Both the position numbers and the translations under genes were made by a program. This document shows positions 1 through 8,276 of a stretch of DNA of 64,000 nucleotides, piece after piece. A model generated the notes under the pieces. It did not search any database, had not been told where the DNA came from, and worked only from the letters and a program-made list of their open reading frames with translations. Position 1 is the first letter of the stretch; each line of letters opens with the position of its first letter. The DNA comes from an uncultured Anderseniella sp. (GTDB lineage: Bacteria; Pseudomonadota; Alphaproteobacteria; Rhizobiales; Aestuariivirgaceae): positions 62,001 to 126,000 of the forward strand of contig CANKYU010000003.1 of assembly GCA_947488295.1 (NCBI GenBank), given 5' to 3'.

Positions 1-48
1 TATACATAATTTCTACCGGATTGACCGGCTGTTTTCAAGGCGAAAACC

Positions 49-672
49 ATGACTGACGACACTATCGTGGACGGACTGCGCAGCGAGATACTGAACGGTG
101 AGCTGCTGCCCGGCTCGGAACTGCACCAGGCCAATATTGCCGAGCGTTTCGGTGCCAGCCGCATACCGGTCAGGGACGCGCTGGCGTCACTGGCTGCTGA
201 ACGGCTGGTGACCATCCGGCCCAATCGCGGTGCCTGGGTGGTGAGCCTGTCGCCGGTGGAAATCGAAGAAGTATTCGAACTGCGCATCATGATGGAATGC
301 AATTGCGCGCGCGCAGCCGCCGCGGCCGCGTCACCTGAACAGCTTGACGAGGTACGCTACCAGTTGCGTCGCTCATCGCTGGAAGCGGGCAGGGCAGGGT
401 GGAGCAATGGCGATCGGGCTTTCCACGAAGCGCTGTACCAGTCGGCTGAAAAGCCGCGCCATGTCCGCCTGATCGGCGAACTGCGCAATCTCTGCCGGGT
501 CCATGCCAAAGGCTACGACAGCCTCAAGACCCATACGCCGCGCTGGCTTGAGGATCATGAGGCAATCGCGGCGGAATTTGTCGCCGGGCGCGCGAGCGCG
601 TGTGAAAAGGCACTGCGCCGACATTTGTCTGCAACCCGTGACGTGCTGCTCCAGGCAATGTCTGAAACTTAG
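49..672 (+). CDS. GntR-family regulator with FCD domain
   Basis: This 207-aa protein is a DNA-binding regulator of the FadR branch of the GntR family, which usually senses a small carboxylate or sugar acid. A winged helix-turn-helix spans about residues 5-70 (recognition helix near SRIPVRDALASL). An all-helical FCD ligand domain follows (about 75-200) with His positions typical of its metal site (DRAFHEALY, DHEAIAAEF, RRHLSA). The length is slightly short but complete. It converges on the DMT transporter gene and the two stop codons overlap by 2 bp. The ligand cannot be read from the sequence. Confidence 0.9.
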   Translation: MTDDTIVDGLRSEILNGELLPGSELHQANIAERFGASRIPVRDALASLAAERLVTIRPNRGAWVVSLSPVEIEEVFELRIMMECNCARAAAAAASPEQLDEVRYQLRRSSLEAGRAGWSNGDRAFHEALYQSAEKPRHVRLIGELRNLCRVHAKGYDSLKTHTPRWLEDHEAIAAEFVAGRASACEKALRRHLSATRDVLLQAMSET

Positions 673-1589
673 CTGCGCACTACAATCAGGCCGGCCCCGG
701 CAATCAGGCCCATGCCTATGACAGTTATCAGGTCCGGTGTTTCCGCAAACAGCACGAACCCGAAGATGGTCGAGAAGATCAGGTAGCTGTAGTCGAACGT
801 CGCGATGATCACCGGGCGGGCAGCCTGGTAAGCCGCCGCAAGCCCGACGCCTATGCCGACAATCAGTACGGCCAGTACCGTGACGAGGACGCACTCGCGC
901 ACCGTCATGGCGGCCCATGTGCCAGACAAGAACGGCGGAAGAAGCGTGAGGCCCGGTTGCCAGGCCAGCAGAACAAGACTGACTGCCGCGCCGGTGACGA
1001 GCAAAACCAGGTTCAGCGAAATCGCAAGCGCCACAGGTGTGTCGTGCTGGCACCGGTCGCGGGTAATGATAGCGCCCAGCGCATAGAACAAGCCGGACAG
1101 GACCGGCAGCAGGACCAGCGGCGAAAACTCTTCGGTGCCCGGCCTGATGATCAGCAGCACGCCCGAAAACCCGGTGGCCACCGCCAGCCAGCCCCTCGTG
1201 TTTACCGGCTCACCAATCAGCATTGCCGACAGCATCGCGATGAACAGCGGTCCGGTGTAAAATCCCGCCGCCAGTGTGGACAGCGGCAACACCGGAATGG
1301 CCGCGTAAAGCGAAACATACATCAATACCAGCAGACAGGATCTCAACGTCACCCAGCGCGCTGTAGCCGCTGCCAGAGCGGCCCGCGTGTTCGGCCTCAG
1401 TCCGGCAATAACCGCCAGCGCCGGCAGGGCGAGTGAGGAGCGCAGCACATAGAGCTGCCACAGTGTCAGGTCGGAGCTGGCATACTTGATGATGGCATCC
1501 TGCAGCGCCATCAGGAACACGGCGAAAACGATCAGGCAGGCGCCCGTGACCGGATTGTCGGGGCGGGAGGTGACGGTTGAGATGGTCAT
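669..1589 (-). CDS. DMT-superfamily (EamA) transporter
   Basis: This 306-aa integral membrane protein has about ten hydrophobic helices arranged as two EamA repeats, the layout of drug/metabolite exporters (RhaT/YdcZ-like). Such proteins export amino acids, metabolites or drugs across the inner membrane; the substrate is not predictable. The ATG at 1589 has a GAGGA ribosome site just upstream. It is divergent from the LysR gene at 1688, and the 98-bp gap holds a 12-bp palindrome, so that LysR protein is the likely regulator. Confidence 0.88.
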   Translation of the reverse strand: MTISTVTSRPDNPVTGACLIVFAVFLMALQDAIIKYASSDLTLWQLYVLRSSLALPALAVIAGLRPNTRAALAAATARWVTLRSCLLVLMYVSLYAAIPVLPLSTLAAGFYTGPLFIAMLSAMLIGEPVNTRGWLAVATGFSGVLLIIRPGTEEFSPLVLLPVLSGLFYALGAIITRDRCQHDTPVALAISLNLVLLVTGAAVSLVLLAWQPGLTLLPPFLSGTWAAMTVRECVLVTVLAVLIVGIGVGLAAAYQAARPVIIATFDYSYLIFSTIFGFVLFAETPDLITVIGMGLIAGAGLIVVRS

Positions 1590-1651
1590 GGGATGTCCTC
1601 GACAGTTGTATTGAGGTCACCATAGGTGAGACATGACTATTCAATTAGAGA

Positions 1652-1663
1652 TTGCATATGCAA
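1652..1663. promoter_or_regulatory. palindrome in DMT/LysR intergenic region
   Basis: TTGCATATGCAA is a perfect 12-bp palindrome between the divergent DMT transporter and LysR genes, 25 bp before the chosen LysR start. Position and symmetry suit a LysR operator. There is no direct evidence of binding. Confidence 0.4.
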
Positions 1664-1687
1664 CTCACTATTGTCATTTTTCGAACA

Positions 1688-2587
1688 ATGAGCATGAGAC
1701 CTTTCAACGGTATCGAAATATTCCTGGCCATCGTCCGGCAGGGCTCTTTGCGTTCGGCCGCCAAATCGCTGGGCATGGGCGCGCCTGCGGTCAGCTACCG
1801 GCTCAAGGCGCTGGAACGTGAACTGGGTGTCACCCTGCTGGTTCGCACCACCCGCTCCATCGAACTGACGGACGCCGGGCGCGCCCTGCTGAACCGGGCT
1901 GGCCCGGCCTTTGCCCAGATTGACGAGGCGATTGCCGAAGCGCGCGAGGCGGGCCGGGCCAAGACCGGCACATTGCGCCTCACACTGCCATGGAGTGCCT
2001 ACCGGATTGCCATCGAGCCGGTGCTGGGAGAGTTTCAAGCCCGGCACCCTGATGTCCGGCTCGAGCTGTCATTTGATGAAGCCCTGGTCGACATTGTCGG
2101 CAATGGATTTCATGCCGGCATTCGCCTGGGCGACCGTCTGGCCGACGGCATGGTGGCGACCCGGCTGACGCCGCCTCTGACGGCGGCGCTGTCAGCCTCG
2201 CCTTCTTACCTGGACCGCCATGGCCGCCCGCAACATCCACGCGACCTGCTGGCCCACAAGTGCATTCGCTACAGGTTCATCAGCGCCAACCGGGTAGCCG
2301 AATGGCAGTTTTGCGACGACGGTCAGACGTTCACGGTCGACCCCGCCGCCAGTCTGGTGTTCGACAGCTTCCAGTCGGTCGTACAGGCCGCCCGCGAGGG
2401 CCACGGCATAGGCTGGTCGCTGCGCGCCGTTATAGAGCCGGACCTGGCCGCTGGCACACTGCAGACTGTGCTCGACGCTTACGCCCTCGAACACCCGCCG
2501 TTCTTTTTATATTATCCGGAGCATAACAGGCATCTCGACCTGCTGCGCCTGTTCATCGATTTCCTGAGCGAAAAGCGGACTGATTGA
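1688..2587 (+). CDS. LysR-family transcriptional regulator
   Basis: This is a full-length LysR-type regulator (299 aa from the ATG at 1688). The N-terminal winged HTH is clear (FLAIVRQGSLRSAAKSLGMG, then YRLKALERELG), followed by a periplasmic-binding-like effector domain. An upstream in-frame ATG at 1652 would add 12 hydrophobic residues and lies inside the palindrome at 1652-1663, so the downstream start is preferred. It resembles the CrgA/DsdC-like group that regulates a neighbouring divergent gene, here the DMT transporter. The inducer is unknown. Confidence 0.88.
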   Translation: MSMRPFNGIEIFLAIVRQGSLRSAAKSLGMGAPAVSYRLKALERELGVTLLVRTTRSIELTDAGRALLNRAGPAFAQIDEAIAEAREAGRAKTGTLRLTLPWSAYRIAIEPVLGEFQARHPDVRLELSFDEALVDIVGNGFHAGIRLGDRLADGMVATRLTPPLTAALSASPSYLDRHGRPQHPRDLLAHKCIRYRFISANRVAEWQFCDDGQTFTVDPAASLVFDSFQSVVQAAREGHGIGWSLRAVIEPDLAAGTLQTVLDAYALEHPPFFLYYPEHNRHLDLLRLFIDFLSEKRTD

Positions 2588-2620
2588 GTAACCCGTTTCC
2601 GGTTTCCGGACCCCGGACGC

Positions 2621-2653
2621 AAAAAGACCCGGACCAGTATTGCGGTCCGGGTC
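2621..2653 (-). terminator. rho-independent terminator of the amt unit
   Basis: A perfect 10-bp stem (GACCCGGACC/GGTCCGGGTC) with an 8-nt loop is followed on the minus strand by TTTTT. It lies 29 bp after the stop of the small membrane gene, so it ends the amt transcript. It could also work poorly for the convergent LysR gene. Confidence 0.8.
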
Positions 2654-2681
2654 ATGTTCATGTGGCATCGTTTTCAGATGA

Positions 2682-2846
2682 TCATGAGTGTTTGTCGTAT
2701 TGCGCCTTCTCGTGAATGGCTGAGTACACAATTGGGGCCACGCACACGACCACCAGTATCAGCAGCGACAGGCCGATGGAAAAGGAGCTGTGCGCACCGG
2801 TGAATACGGCGGTTGCACCTTCCCAGCTGTCTATTGGACTTCCCAT
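2682..2846 (-). CDS. 54-aa single-pass membrane protein downstream of amt
   Basis: This short gene encodes MGSPIDSWEGATAV... followed by one strongly hydrophobic helix (about residues 22-43, GLSLLILVVVCVAPIVYS) and a charged tail ending YDKHS. It has a good ribosome site (GGAG, 8 nt before ATG), lies 37 bp after the amt stop and is followed directly by the terminator, so it is co-transcribed with amt. No family is recognised. Given its position it may be a small subunit or modulator of the ammonium channel; that is inference only. Confidence 0.7.
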   Translation of the reverse strand: MGSPIDSWEGATAVFTGAHSSFSIGLSLLILVVVCVAPIVYSAIHEKAQYDKHS

Positions 2847-2883
2847 TTGAATTCTCCTTCGATTTGGGTGACCTGGTCCGGCA

Positions 2884-4197
2884 TCATTCAGCCGGAGACA
2901 GGAATTCAGGGTATGATTTGCTCGGCACTTTCACCTTGTCGAGCCCGACGATCTGGATGTTGTCCGGCACCCGCAACAGGTCCAGCATTTTCAGGATGTA
3001 GGATGCTGCATATCCGGTGGTGAAACCGAACACCGCACACACCACCGCCCCGGTCAGCTGACCCAGGAAGCTTATTGCCGGCGCATCGCCCACATTGGGA
3101 TATCCCGAGGCGAAGATGCCTGCCACCAGCACACCCCAGAAGCCGCCGACGCCGTGCACGGCCCAGGCGCCCACAGCATCGTCGACACCGCGCCGTTCAA
3201 GCCAGTTGCCGGCAATCGGTACGATGACGCCGCCGACCATGCCGACGAGGAAGGCAACCGGCGGATACAGCACATCGAGTGCGGCGGCTGCCGCAAAAAT
3301 GCCTGCCAGTGCGCCCGACATCATCCAGAACGGATCCCGGGTTTTCCAGTAGGCGCCGATAATGCCGCCGGCAAAGCCCATCAGGGTGTTGAAGGCAAAC
3401 GCCGACAGGGTGGTCTGCTGGCCGTAAATATTGGTCCACTGGCCGCCATTATTGTAAATGATGCAGCCGCCGAGGAACCCGAAGAAGCCGACGATGATCA
3501 GCATCAGGCCGACCAGGGTGAGCGGCATATTGTGCGGCAACAGCGGCAACGGTGAACCATCGGCTGCATATTTGCCGACGCGCGGGCCCAGATTGATCAA
3601 CACGCCAAGCGCGAAGAAACCGGCTATCGTGTGCACCACGCCGGCAGCGCCGACGTCGTGATAGCCAAGCTGCTTGAGCATCCAGCCGTCCGGATGCCAA
3701 CCCCAAGACGCAGCCCAGATCCACACGACGGACCCCAGCAGCACCGCCAGGATAATGAACCCGGACATGCGGATACGCTCCAGTACGGCGCCGGAAAAGA
3801 TCGATGCCGTAGTTGCGGAAAACAGGGTGAACGCGGCCCAGAAGATGCCGGTTGCATTGTCCGACAGGTTGGGACCCATATTGTCGTCCCATGGCGCGAA
3901 ATCGGTCGCTGCGATGGGTATGAACCCGTTTGGCATGGCGCCATAAATCCACCAGCCGAACAGGAACATTGTCGGCACGATGAAGGCAAAGGCGAGGATG
4001 TTCTTTACACCCGATGCCAGCACGTTCTTGGTGCGTGATGAGCCCATTTCATAAGCCAGAAAACCGGCATGAATCGCCACCATCAGCGCGATGCACCACC
4101 AGTAGAATATTTCCATGTTTACAGTGCCCGCCATGTCGTGCGCCTTTTGCAGCGCATCAAGCTTGGCTGTAAGGGCGGTTGCCTCTTCAGCAGTCAT
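2884..4197 (-). CDS. amt: ammonium transporter (Amt/MEP/Rh family)
   Basis: Inner-membrane ammonium channel of 437 aa with about 11 membrane helices. Counting from the ATG at 4197, the recruitment Asp (D181 in YHDVGAAGVVH) and both pore histidines (H189 in VVHTIAG; H348 in AWAVHGVGG) are present, so transport should be intact. The start at 4197 has GGGG 8 nt upstream; a GTG nine codons earlier (4224) lacks a properly spaced site. No glnK lies beside it, unlike the common glnK-amt pair; instead a 54-aa membrane protein follows in the operon. Confidence 0.93.
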   Translation of the reverse strand: MTAEEATALTAKLDALQKAHDMAGTVNMEIFYWWCIALMVAIHAGFLAYEMGSSRTKNVLASGVKNILAFAFIVPTMFLFGWWIYGAMPNGFIPIAATDFAPWDDNMGPNLSDNATGIFWAAFTLFSATTASIFSGAVLERIRMSGFIILAVLLGSVVWIWAASWGWHPDGWMLKQLGYHDVGAAGVVHTIAGFFALGVLINLGPRVGKYAADGSPLPLLPHNMPLTLVGLMLIIVGFFGFLGGCIIYNNGGQWTNIYGQQTTLSAFAFNTLMGFAGGIIGAYWKTRDPFWMMSGALAGIFAAAAALDVLYPPVAFLVGMVGGVIVPIAGNWLERRGVDDAVGAWAVHGVGGFWGVLVAGIFASGYPNVGDAPAISFLGQLTGAVVCAVFGFTTGYAASYILKMLDLLRVPDNIQIVGLDKVKVPSKSYPEFLSPAE

Positions 4198-4433
4198 TTT
4201 GCTTACCCCTGTTGTTGTTGCCACTTTCCAGTGGCGCTGGACAAACCATTGTCGCTACCCCCAGCTTAAGGATAAGCAAGCGGTGTGCCAGAATATTGTT
4301 CAATTAAAACAATGTGTTGGTCTCAATCAGCGAGCGCGGAATTGCCGGAATTTTGTGCAGACGCGTAATTTCCCGCATTGGCGGGCCGCCGGGCAGGACA
4401 TGGTCAGGGGATATTTCGTCCAAACGCACCAAA

Positions 4434-4460
4434 ACACCGCCGGTTGGGTGCCGGCGGTGT
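4434..4460 (-). terminator. terminator of the SPW-like gene
   Basis: A perfect 10-bp stem (ACACCGCCGG/CCGGCGGTGT, 7-nt loop) is followed on the minus strand by TTTT. It lies 28 bp beyond the stop at 4488 and ends that single-gene transcript. Confidence 0.75.
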
Positions 4461-4487
4461 CTGCAGAGCGGGTCAGTGGCGGGTGCG

Positions 4488-4856
4488 TCAGGCGGTTTGC
4501 AGGGTGTCTTCCTGCTTGTGCAGGCTGACGACGGCCAGCACGGTACCGCCGAGAACCCAGTAATAGGCTGCTTCCAGACCGGAGAGTCCGAGCGCAAACG
4601 GGGCGGCGACAAACACCAGGCCGACGAGGAAGTCCACAGTCAGGTGCAGTTTGTAGGGCAGGACGCGGATGATGCCGAGGTGATGGTCAGTCAAAACCGT
4701 CAGCACGAAAGCGGCAATGCCGGTTGCCACTGACAGCCAGAAGGCCAGCGGATTGACGCTGCCAAGGCCGAGAATGAACGGCATGGCGACAAGGCTGACG
4801 GCAACGGGATAATCCAGATAGGCATGAATGGTCTTTGTGATGAATCGGGGTAACAT
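4488..4856 (-). CDS. four-helix membrane protein, SPW-repeat-like
   Basis: A 122-aa integral membrane protein with four hydrophobic helices arranged as two similar halves (LDYPVAVSLVAMPFILGLG... and LTVDFLVGLVFVAAPFALGLSG). Such two-fold small proteins belong to the SPW-repeat type, whose function is unknown. The start at 4856 has AGGAG 7 nt upstream; a longer frame to 4952 would begin inside the promoter region. It is divergent from a TetR gene whose putative operators lie between them, so it is probably that regulator's target. Confidence 0.7.
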   Translation of the reverse strand: MLPRFITKTIHAYLDYPVAVSLVAMPFILGLGSVNPLAFWLSVATGIAAFVLTVLTDHHLGIIRVLPYKLHLTVDFLVGLVFVAAPFALGLSGLEAAYYWVLGGTVLAVVSLHKQEDTLQTA

Positions 4857-4923
4857 GGTTGGCTCTCCTGTATTGGTTGCACCGGCTTTGTCCGGTGAGC
4901 TGGAAATGGTTTTATAGTTTGGA

Positions 4924-4979
4924 ACCAATTGGTACAAAACACGCTGAAACACGAATGCGTGAATTGTGTACCGTTTGGT
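4924..4979. promoter_or_regulatory. paired TetR-type operator half palindromes
   Basis: Two related 10-bp palindromic sites, ACCAATTGGT (4924-4933) and ACCGTTTGGT (4970-4979), lie in the gap between the SPW-like gene and the TetR gene, 46 bp apart. They are candidate operators for the adjacent TetR protein. Confidence 0.5.
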
Positions 4980-5017
4980 CTATAACTAGATGATAGGCAT
5001 TGTAAGACAAAGGGCAC

Positions 5018-5599
5018 ATGATGGCGCGGCCGCGTGAATTTGATGTTGAAGGCGTTGTTGGCGGTGCCATGGACGTGTTTTGGGAGCATGGTTATGAGGG
5101 CGCTTCGCTGCCGGACCTTTTGTCCGGCATGGGGCTGACCCGTGGCAGCCTGTACAAGGCGTTCACCGACAAGAAGTCACTCTACCTGGTGGTGCTTGAG
5201 CGTTATGAGCGCGATTATGTCATCCCGGCAGTCGGGCTGTTGTCAGGGCTTGAAATCGCAGATGGCTGGGATCGGGTCATGGCGCTGTTCGGCAATGTCA
5301 TCGCTGACGTCAGAAAGGGCGATCGCCGGGGCTGCCTGGCCTGTTCAGCCGCTGCCGGGCCGGCCTCTGAAGATACCGAAATCGCCGATGCCGTTCACCG
5401 CACGCTCGGCAAACTGCAGAAAGGGTTCGAAATCGCCCTGAAAGCATCGCGGGCCCACGCCGGTCTTGATGCGGCCGCCCGGCGCCAGATGGCCGACATG
5501 CTGACAACCCAATATGTCGGCACCAGGGTGATGGCCAGGTCGCAGGCACCTGTAAGCATGCTGAAACGCAGCGTGGCATCGCTCCGGCTGCTGGCCTGA
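5018..5599 (+). CDS. TetR/AcrR-family regulator
   Basis: A 193-aa repressor-type protein with the TetR N-terminal HTH (FDVEGVVGGAMDVFWEHGYEGASLPDLLSGMGLTRGS in segments, ending LYKAFTDKKSLY) and a variable helical ligand domain. Two adjacent ATGs (5018 and 5021) follow AAAGGG; either may be used. The type MARPREF is common in alphaproteobacterial repressors of small membrane proteins or oxidoreductases. It is divergent from the SPW-like gene and likely controls it and itself. Confidence 0.88.
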   Translation: MMARPREFDVEGVVGGAMDVFWEHGYEGASLPDLLSGMGLTRGSLYKAFTDKKSLYLVVLERYERDYVIPAVGLLSGLEIADGWDRVMALFGNVIADVRKGDRRGCLACSAAAGPASEDTEIADAVHRTLGKLQKGFEIALKASRAHAGLDAAARRQMADMLTTQYVGTRVMARSQAPVSMLKRSVASLRLLA

Positions 5600-5619
5600 G
5601 ACCGCATGATCTCTGGAAC

Positions 5620-5648
5620 TTGACAAATTGGGACGAACGTCCTAATCA
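5620..5648 (+). promoter_or_regulatory. promoter of the second TetR operon
   Basis: A consensus -35 (TTGACA, 5620-5625) is followed after 17 bp by TAATCA (5643-5648). The spacer carries the first of two operator-like palindromes, the expected place for repression. Confidence 0.55.
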
Positions 5649-5674
5649 TCATTTGAATTAGGACACGTGTCCTA
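5628..5674. promoter_or_regulatory. two TetR operators
   Basis: TAGGACACGTGTCCTA (5659-5674) is a perfect 16-bp palindrome. GGACGAACGTCC (5631-5642) is an imperfect second copy of its GGAC...GTCC core, 30 bp upstream. The upstream copy overlaps the promoter spacer and the other lies between promoter and start codon. They are strong candidates for autoregulation by the TetR protein encoded at 5693. Confidence 0.65.
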
Positions 5675-5692
5675 TGAATAGGAGCTTGATGC

Positions 5693-6289
5693 ATGAACGC
5701 CATGACTACGCGCGATCACATTGTTGCGGCGGCCGATCAGTTGTTTTACCGGCAGGGCTATGAGCACACCTCGTTCGCCGACATTGCCGGTGCGGTTCAG
5801 ATTTCGCGCGGCAATTTCTATTATCACTTCAAGACCAAGGACGATATTCTGGAAGCCGTGATCGGCACGCGTATGGCTGATACCCGGCAGATGCTGGCTG
5901 CCTGGGAGGCGGAAAGCGAAAACCCGGAAGACCGCATTCGCAGTTTCATCCATATCCTGATTGCCAACCGCGCCGACATCAAGCGCTTCGGCTGTCCGGT
6001 CGGCACGCTGACCTCCGAGCTTGCCAAGCTGAACCACGCATCCCAGGCGGGAGCGGCTGAGCTGTTCACCCTGTTTCGAACCTGGCTGCGCCAGCAGTTC
6101 TCCACTCTCGGGGTTGGCAAGCAGGCTGATGAGTTTGCCATGCACATCCTGGCCCGCAGCCAGGGCGTTGCCACGCTGGCCAGTGCCTTTGGCGACGAGA
6201 AATTCATCCGCCACGAAGTTGATCTCATGTGTGACTGGCTGACATCAGTTACCGAAGGTACCGGACCCATCAAACAGAAGAGGAATTGA
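5693..6289 (+). CDS. TetR-family regulator
   Basis: A 198-aa regulator: N-terminal HTH (DHIVAAADQLFYRQGYEH, then ADIAGAVQISRGNFYYHFKTKDD in segments) and a TetR_C-type helical ligand domain. AGGAG lies 9 nt before the ATG. It is the first gene of a run with the YciI-like gene (1-nt gap) and probably tag. The two palindromes in its leader suggest autorepression. The ligand is unknown; the neighbouring YciI-like enzyme suggests a reactive small molecule. Confidence 0.88.
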   Translation: MNAMTTRDHIVAAADQLFYRQGYEHTSFADIAGAVQISRGNFYYHFKTKDDILEAVIGTRMADTRQMLAAWEAESENPEDRIRSFIHILIANRADIKRFGCPVGTLTSELAKLNHASQAGAAELFTLFRTWLRQQFSTLGVGKQADEFAMHILARSQGVATLASAFGDEKFIRHEVDLMCDWLTSVTEGTGPIKQKRN

Positions 6290-6290
6290 G

Positions 6291-6578
6291 ATGTTTGTCG
6301 TATTGCTGAAATTTGCCGCTGACAAAGCCCGTGCCGGCGACTTCATGGACGCCCACAAGGCATGGATCAAGGACGGTTTCGATGACGGCGTGTTCCTGAT
6401 GGTCGGCAGCCTGCAACCGCAGCTCGGGGGCGCAATCCTGGCGTACGGTACATCGCTGCCGGACCTGCAGGCCAGGGTGGCCAAGGACCCGTTTGTCGTC
6501 GAAAACATTGTCAGTGCCGACATTCACGAGATCACCCCGGCACGGGCTGACGAGCGGCTGGGTTTTCTGCTCAGCTGA
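6291..6578 (+). CDS. YciI-like protein
   Basis: A 95-aa protein of the YciI/dimeric alpha-beta barrel type (MFVVLLKFAADKARAGDFMDAH and KDPFVVENIVS are typical). The family includes small hydrolases and dehalogenase-like enzymes, and many members have no assigned substrate. It begins 1 nt after the TetR stop with GAGG upstream, so it is translationally linked to that regulator. Confidence 0.82.
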   Translation: MFVVLLKFAADKARAGDFMDAHKAWIKDGFDDGVFLMVGSLQPQLGGAILAYGTSLPDLQARVAKDPFVVENIVSADIHEITPARADERLGFLLS

Positions 6579-6606
6579 ATACCCTGCAACAAAGGAGCCC
6601 CCTGAC

Positions 6607-7221
6607 ATGAGCGAGACATTCGAAGCGCCGGACGGTAAACCGCGCTGCCGCTGGGCAGGCAGCGCACCGGAGTTTCTCGGCTATCACGACACCGAGTGGG
6701 GCTTCCCGGTGGATGATGACCGGCGGCTGTTTGAAAAACTGTGCCTGGAGAGTTTCCAGTCCGGCCTGAGCTGGCGCACCATCCTCGCCAAACGGGAGAA
6801 TTTTCGTGCGGCATTTGCCAATTTCGAATTCGACAAGGTGGCCCGTTTCACCGAGACCGATGTCGAACGGTTGCTCACCGACGAAGGCATTGTGCGCCAT
6901 CGCGGCAAGATCGAGGCGGTGATCAACAATGCCCGGTGCGCGCAGCAGATGGTCGCCAGTGAAGGCTCGCTGGCCGCCTATTTCTGGAGCTATGAGCCGG
7001 ATGCGTCGCAACTCGGTAAGCCCCAGACCGCGTCGACCTCCGACGTGTCTGTTGCCCTGTCGAAAGACCTGAAGAAACGCGGCTGGAAGTTCGTCGGCCC
7101 GACCACCGTCTACGCCTTCATGCAGGCCATGGGCCTGATCAACGATCATGTGGAGGCGTGTGTGATCAGGGCCGGAGTGGCGCAAGCAATAGAAAAATTC
7201 AGGCGACCGGAGCGGAAATGA
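6607..7221 (+). CDS. tag: DNA-3-methyladenine glycosylase I
   Basis: Base-excision repair enzyme (204 aa) that removes 3-methyladenine from alkylated DNA. The Tag signature is clear: RCRWAGSAPEFLGYHDTEWG at the N-terminus, the LCLESFQSGLSW helix with the Glu of the binding pocket, and GPTTVYAFMQAMGLINDH near the C-terminus. The usual N-terminal zinc Cys is present (RCRW), but the usual C-terminal partner pattern is reduced. AAAGGAG precedes the ATG. It probably shares the TetR/YciI transcript. Confidence 0.93.
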   Translation: MSETFEAPDGKPRCRWAGSAPEFLGYHDTEWGFPVDDDRRLFEKLCLESFQSGLSWRTILAKRENFRAAFANFEFDKVARFTETDVERLLTDEGIVRHRGKIEAVINNARCAQQMVASEGSLAAYFWSYEPDASQLGKPQTASTSDVSVALSKDLKKRGWKFVGPTTVYAFMQAMGLINDHVEACVIRAGVAQAIEKFRRPERK

Positions 7222-7309
7222 TCCGTAGGTTACGTCTGCCTGCTGCACCTTGGCGGCGACACTAATCCGGAAGCGCCCATGACCAGACGGGCGCAGTGAG
7301 GTCTGAAAA

Positions 7310-8230
7310 GTGACTACTGACAATTTCCAACCGGCAAAGGTCCCGTTCATGGGGTCCACCACCGTCAATTCAGCAAAGGCTGATGCTGTACTGTTCGGTG
7401 CGCCACACGGCACGCCTTATCGGGACATCGACAATGAGGTCTATGCCGGAGCGCCGAATGCGTTTCGGGCTGCCATGGAAGAGGATTCCGCGTGGCCGGA
7501 TCACTGGGACTTTGACCTGGGCGGACCATTGCTGGGCGACGGCGGTTTCACTGTCGCCGATGCTGGTGATCTGAAGACCACAAGTCAGGACGGCAGCGGC
7601 AACCGGGCCCTGATCGAGACCGCAACGGCTGACATCATGACGACCGGCGCAGTGCCGATCATGCTGGGCGGCGATGATTCAACGCCGATACCCTTCATAA
7701 AGGCGCTGGCACCGGCCGGACCACTGACCATCATTCAGGTGGATGCTCATATCGACTGGCGTGACGAGCGCCGCGGCGAACCGCTGGGTTTTTCGTCCAC
7801 CATGCGCCGCGCTTCCGAAATGGCGCATGTCGAACGGATTATTCAGGTCGGCATCAGGGGGCTCGGCTCAGCTAGGCGCGAGGAGGTGGAAATTGCGCAC
7901 AACTGGGGTGCGGAAATCGTTACCGCGCGGGCCGTACATGACCAAGGTGTGGGTGCAGCACTGCAACACCTGCCGGACGGGGCAAACTGCATGATCACCT
8001 TTGACTGCGATGCGCTGGACGCCGGTATCATGCCGGCAGTAATGGCGCCGACACCGGGCGGGCTGACCTATACCCAGTCGATTGACCTGATCGCCGGTGT
8101 CGCTGCAAAGGCCAGGCTGGTGGCGTTTGACATGATAGAATTTGTGCCCGAGCGCGACAGCAACGGTGTCGCAGCTTTTACTGCAGCGAGGATTGTCGCC
8201 AACGTGATCGGGCATCTGGCCCGGCGCTGA
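7310..8230 (+). CDS. agmatinase/arginase-family ureohydrolase (variant first metal motif)
   Basis: A 306-aa Mn-dependent ureohydrolase-fold protein that would release urea from a guanidino compound. Motifs present: DAHIDW (D145, H147, D149) and TFDCDALD (D232, D234). The first motif reads GGDDST at 120-125, where the usual GGDHS supplies a His ligand, so the metal site or specificity may differ. The start is GTG at 7310, with an alternative ATG at 7349 only after conserved sequence. It stands alone and is followed by a good terminator. The exact substrate is not predictable. Confidence 0.82.
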   Translation: MTTDNFQPAKVPFMGSTTVNSAKADAVLFGAPHGTPYRDIDNEVYAGAPNAFRAAMEEDSAWPDHWDFDLGGPLLGDGGFTVADAGDLKTTSQDGSGNRALIETATADIMTTGAVPIMLGGDDSTPIPFIKALAPAGPLTIIQVDAHIDWRDERRGEPLGFSSTMRRASEMAHVERIIQVGIRGLGSARREEVEIAHNWGAEIVTARAVHDQGVGAALQHLPDGANCMITFDCDALDAGIMPAVMAPTPGGLTYTQSIDLIAGVAAKARLVAFDMIEFVPERDSNGVAAFTAARIVANVIGHLARR

Positions 8231-8245
8231 GGGGTTAGGGAAGTC

Positions 8246-8272
8246 TGGAGGCGGTTTCGCAGACCGCCTCCA
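8246..8272 (+). terminator. terminator between ureohydrolase and tautomerase genes
   Basis: A perfect 10-bp stem (TGGAGGCGGT/ACCGCCTCCA) with a 7-nt loop stands between two convergent genes and is followed by CAGTTTATT. It probably serves the ureohydrolase transcript and may work in both directions. Confidence 0.65.
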
Positions 8273-8276
8273 CAGT

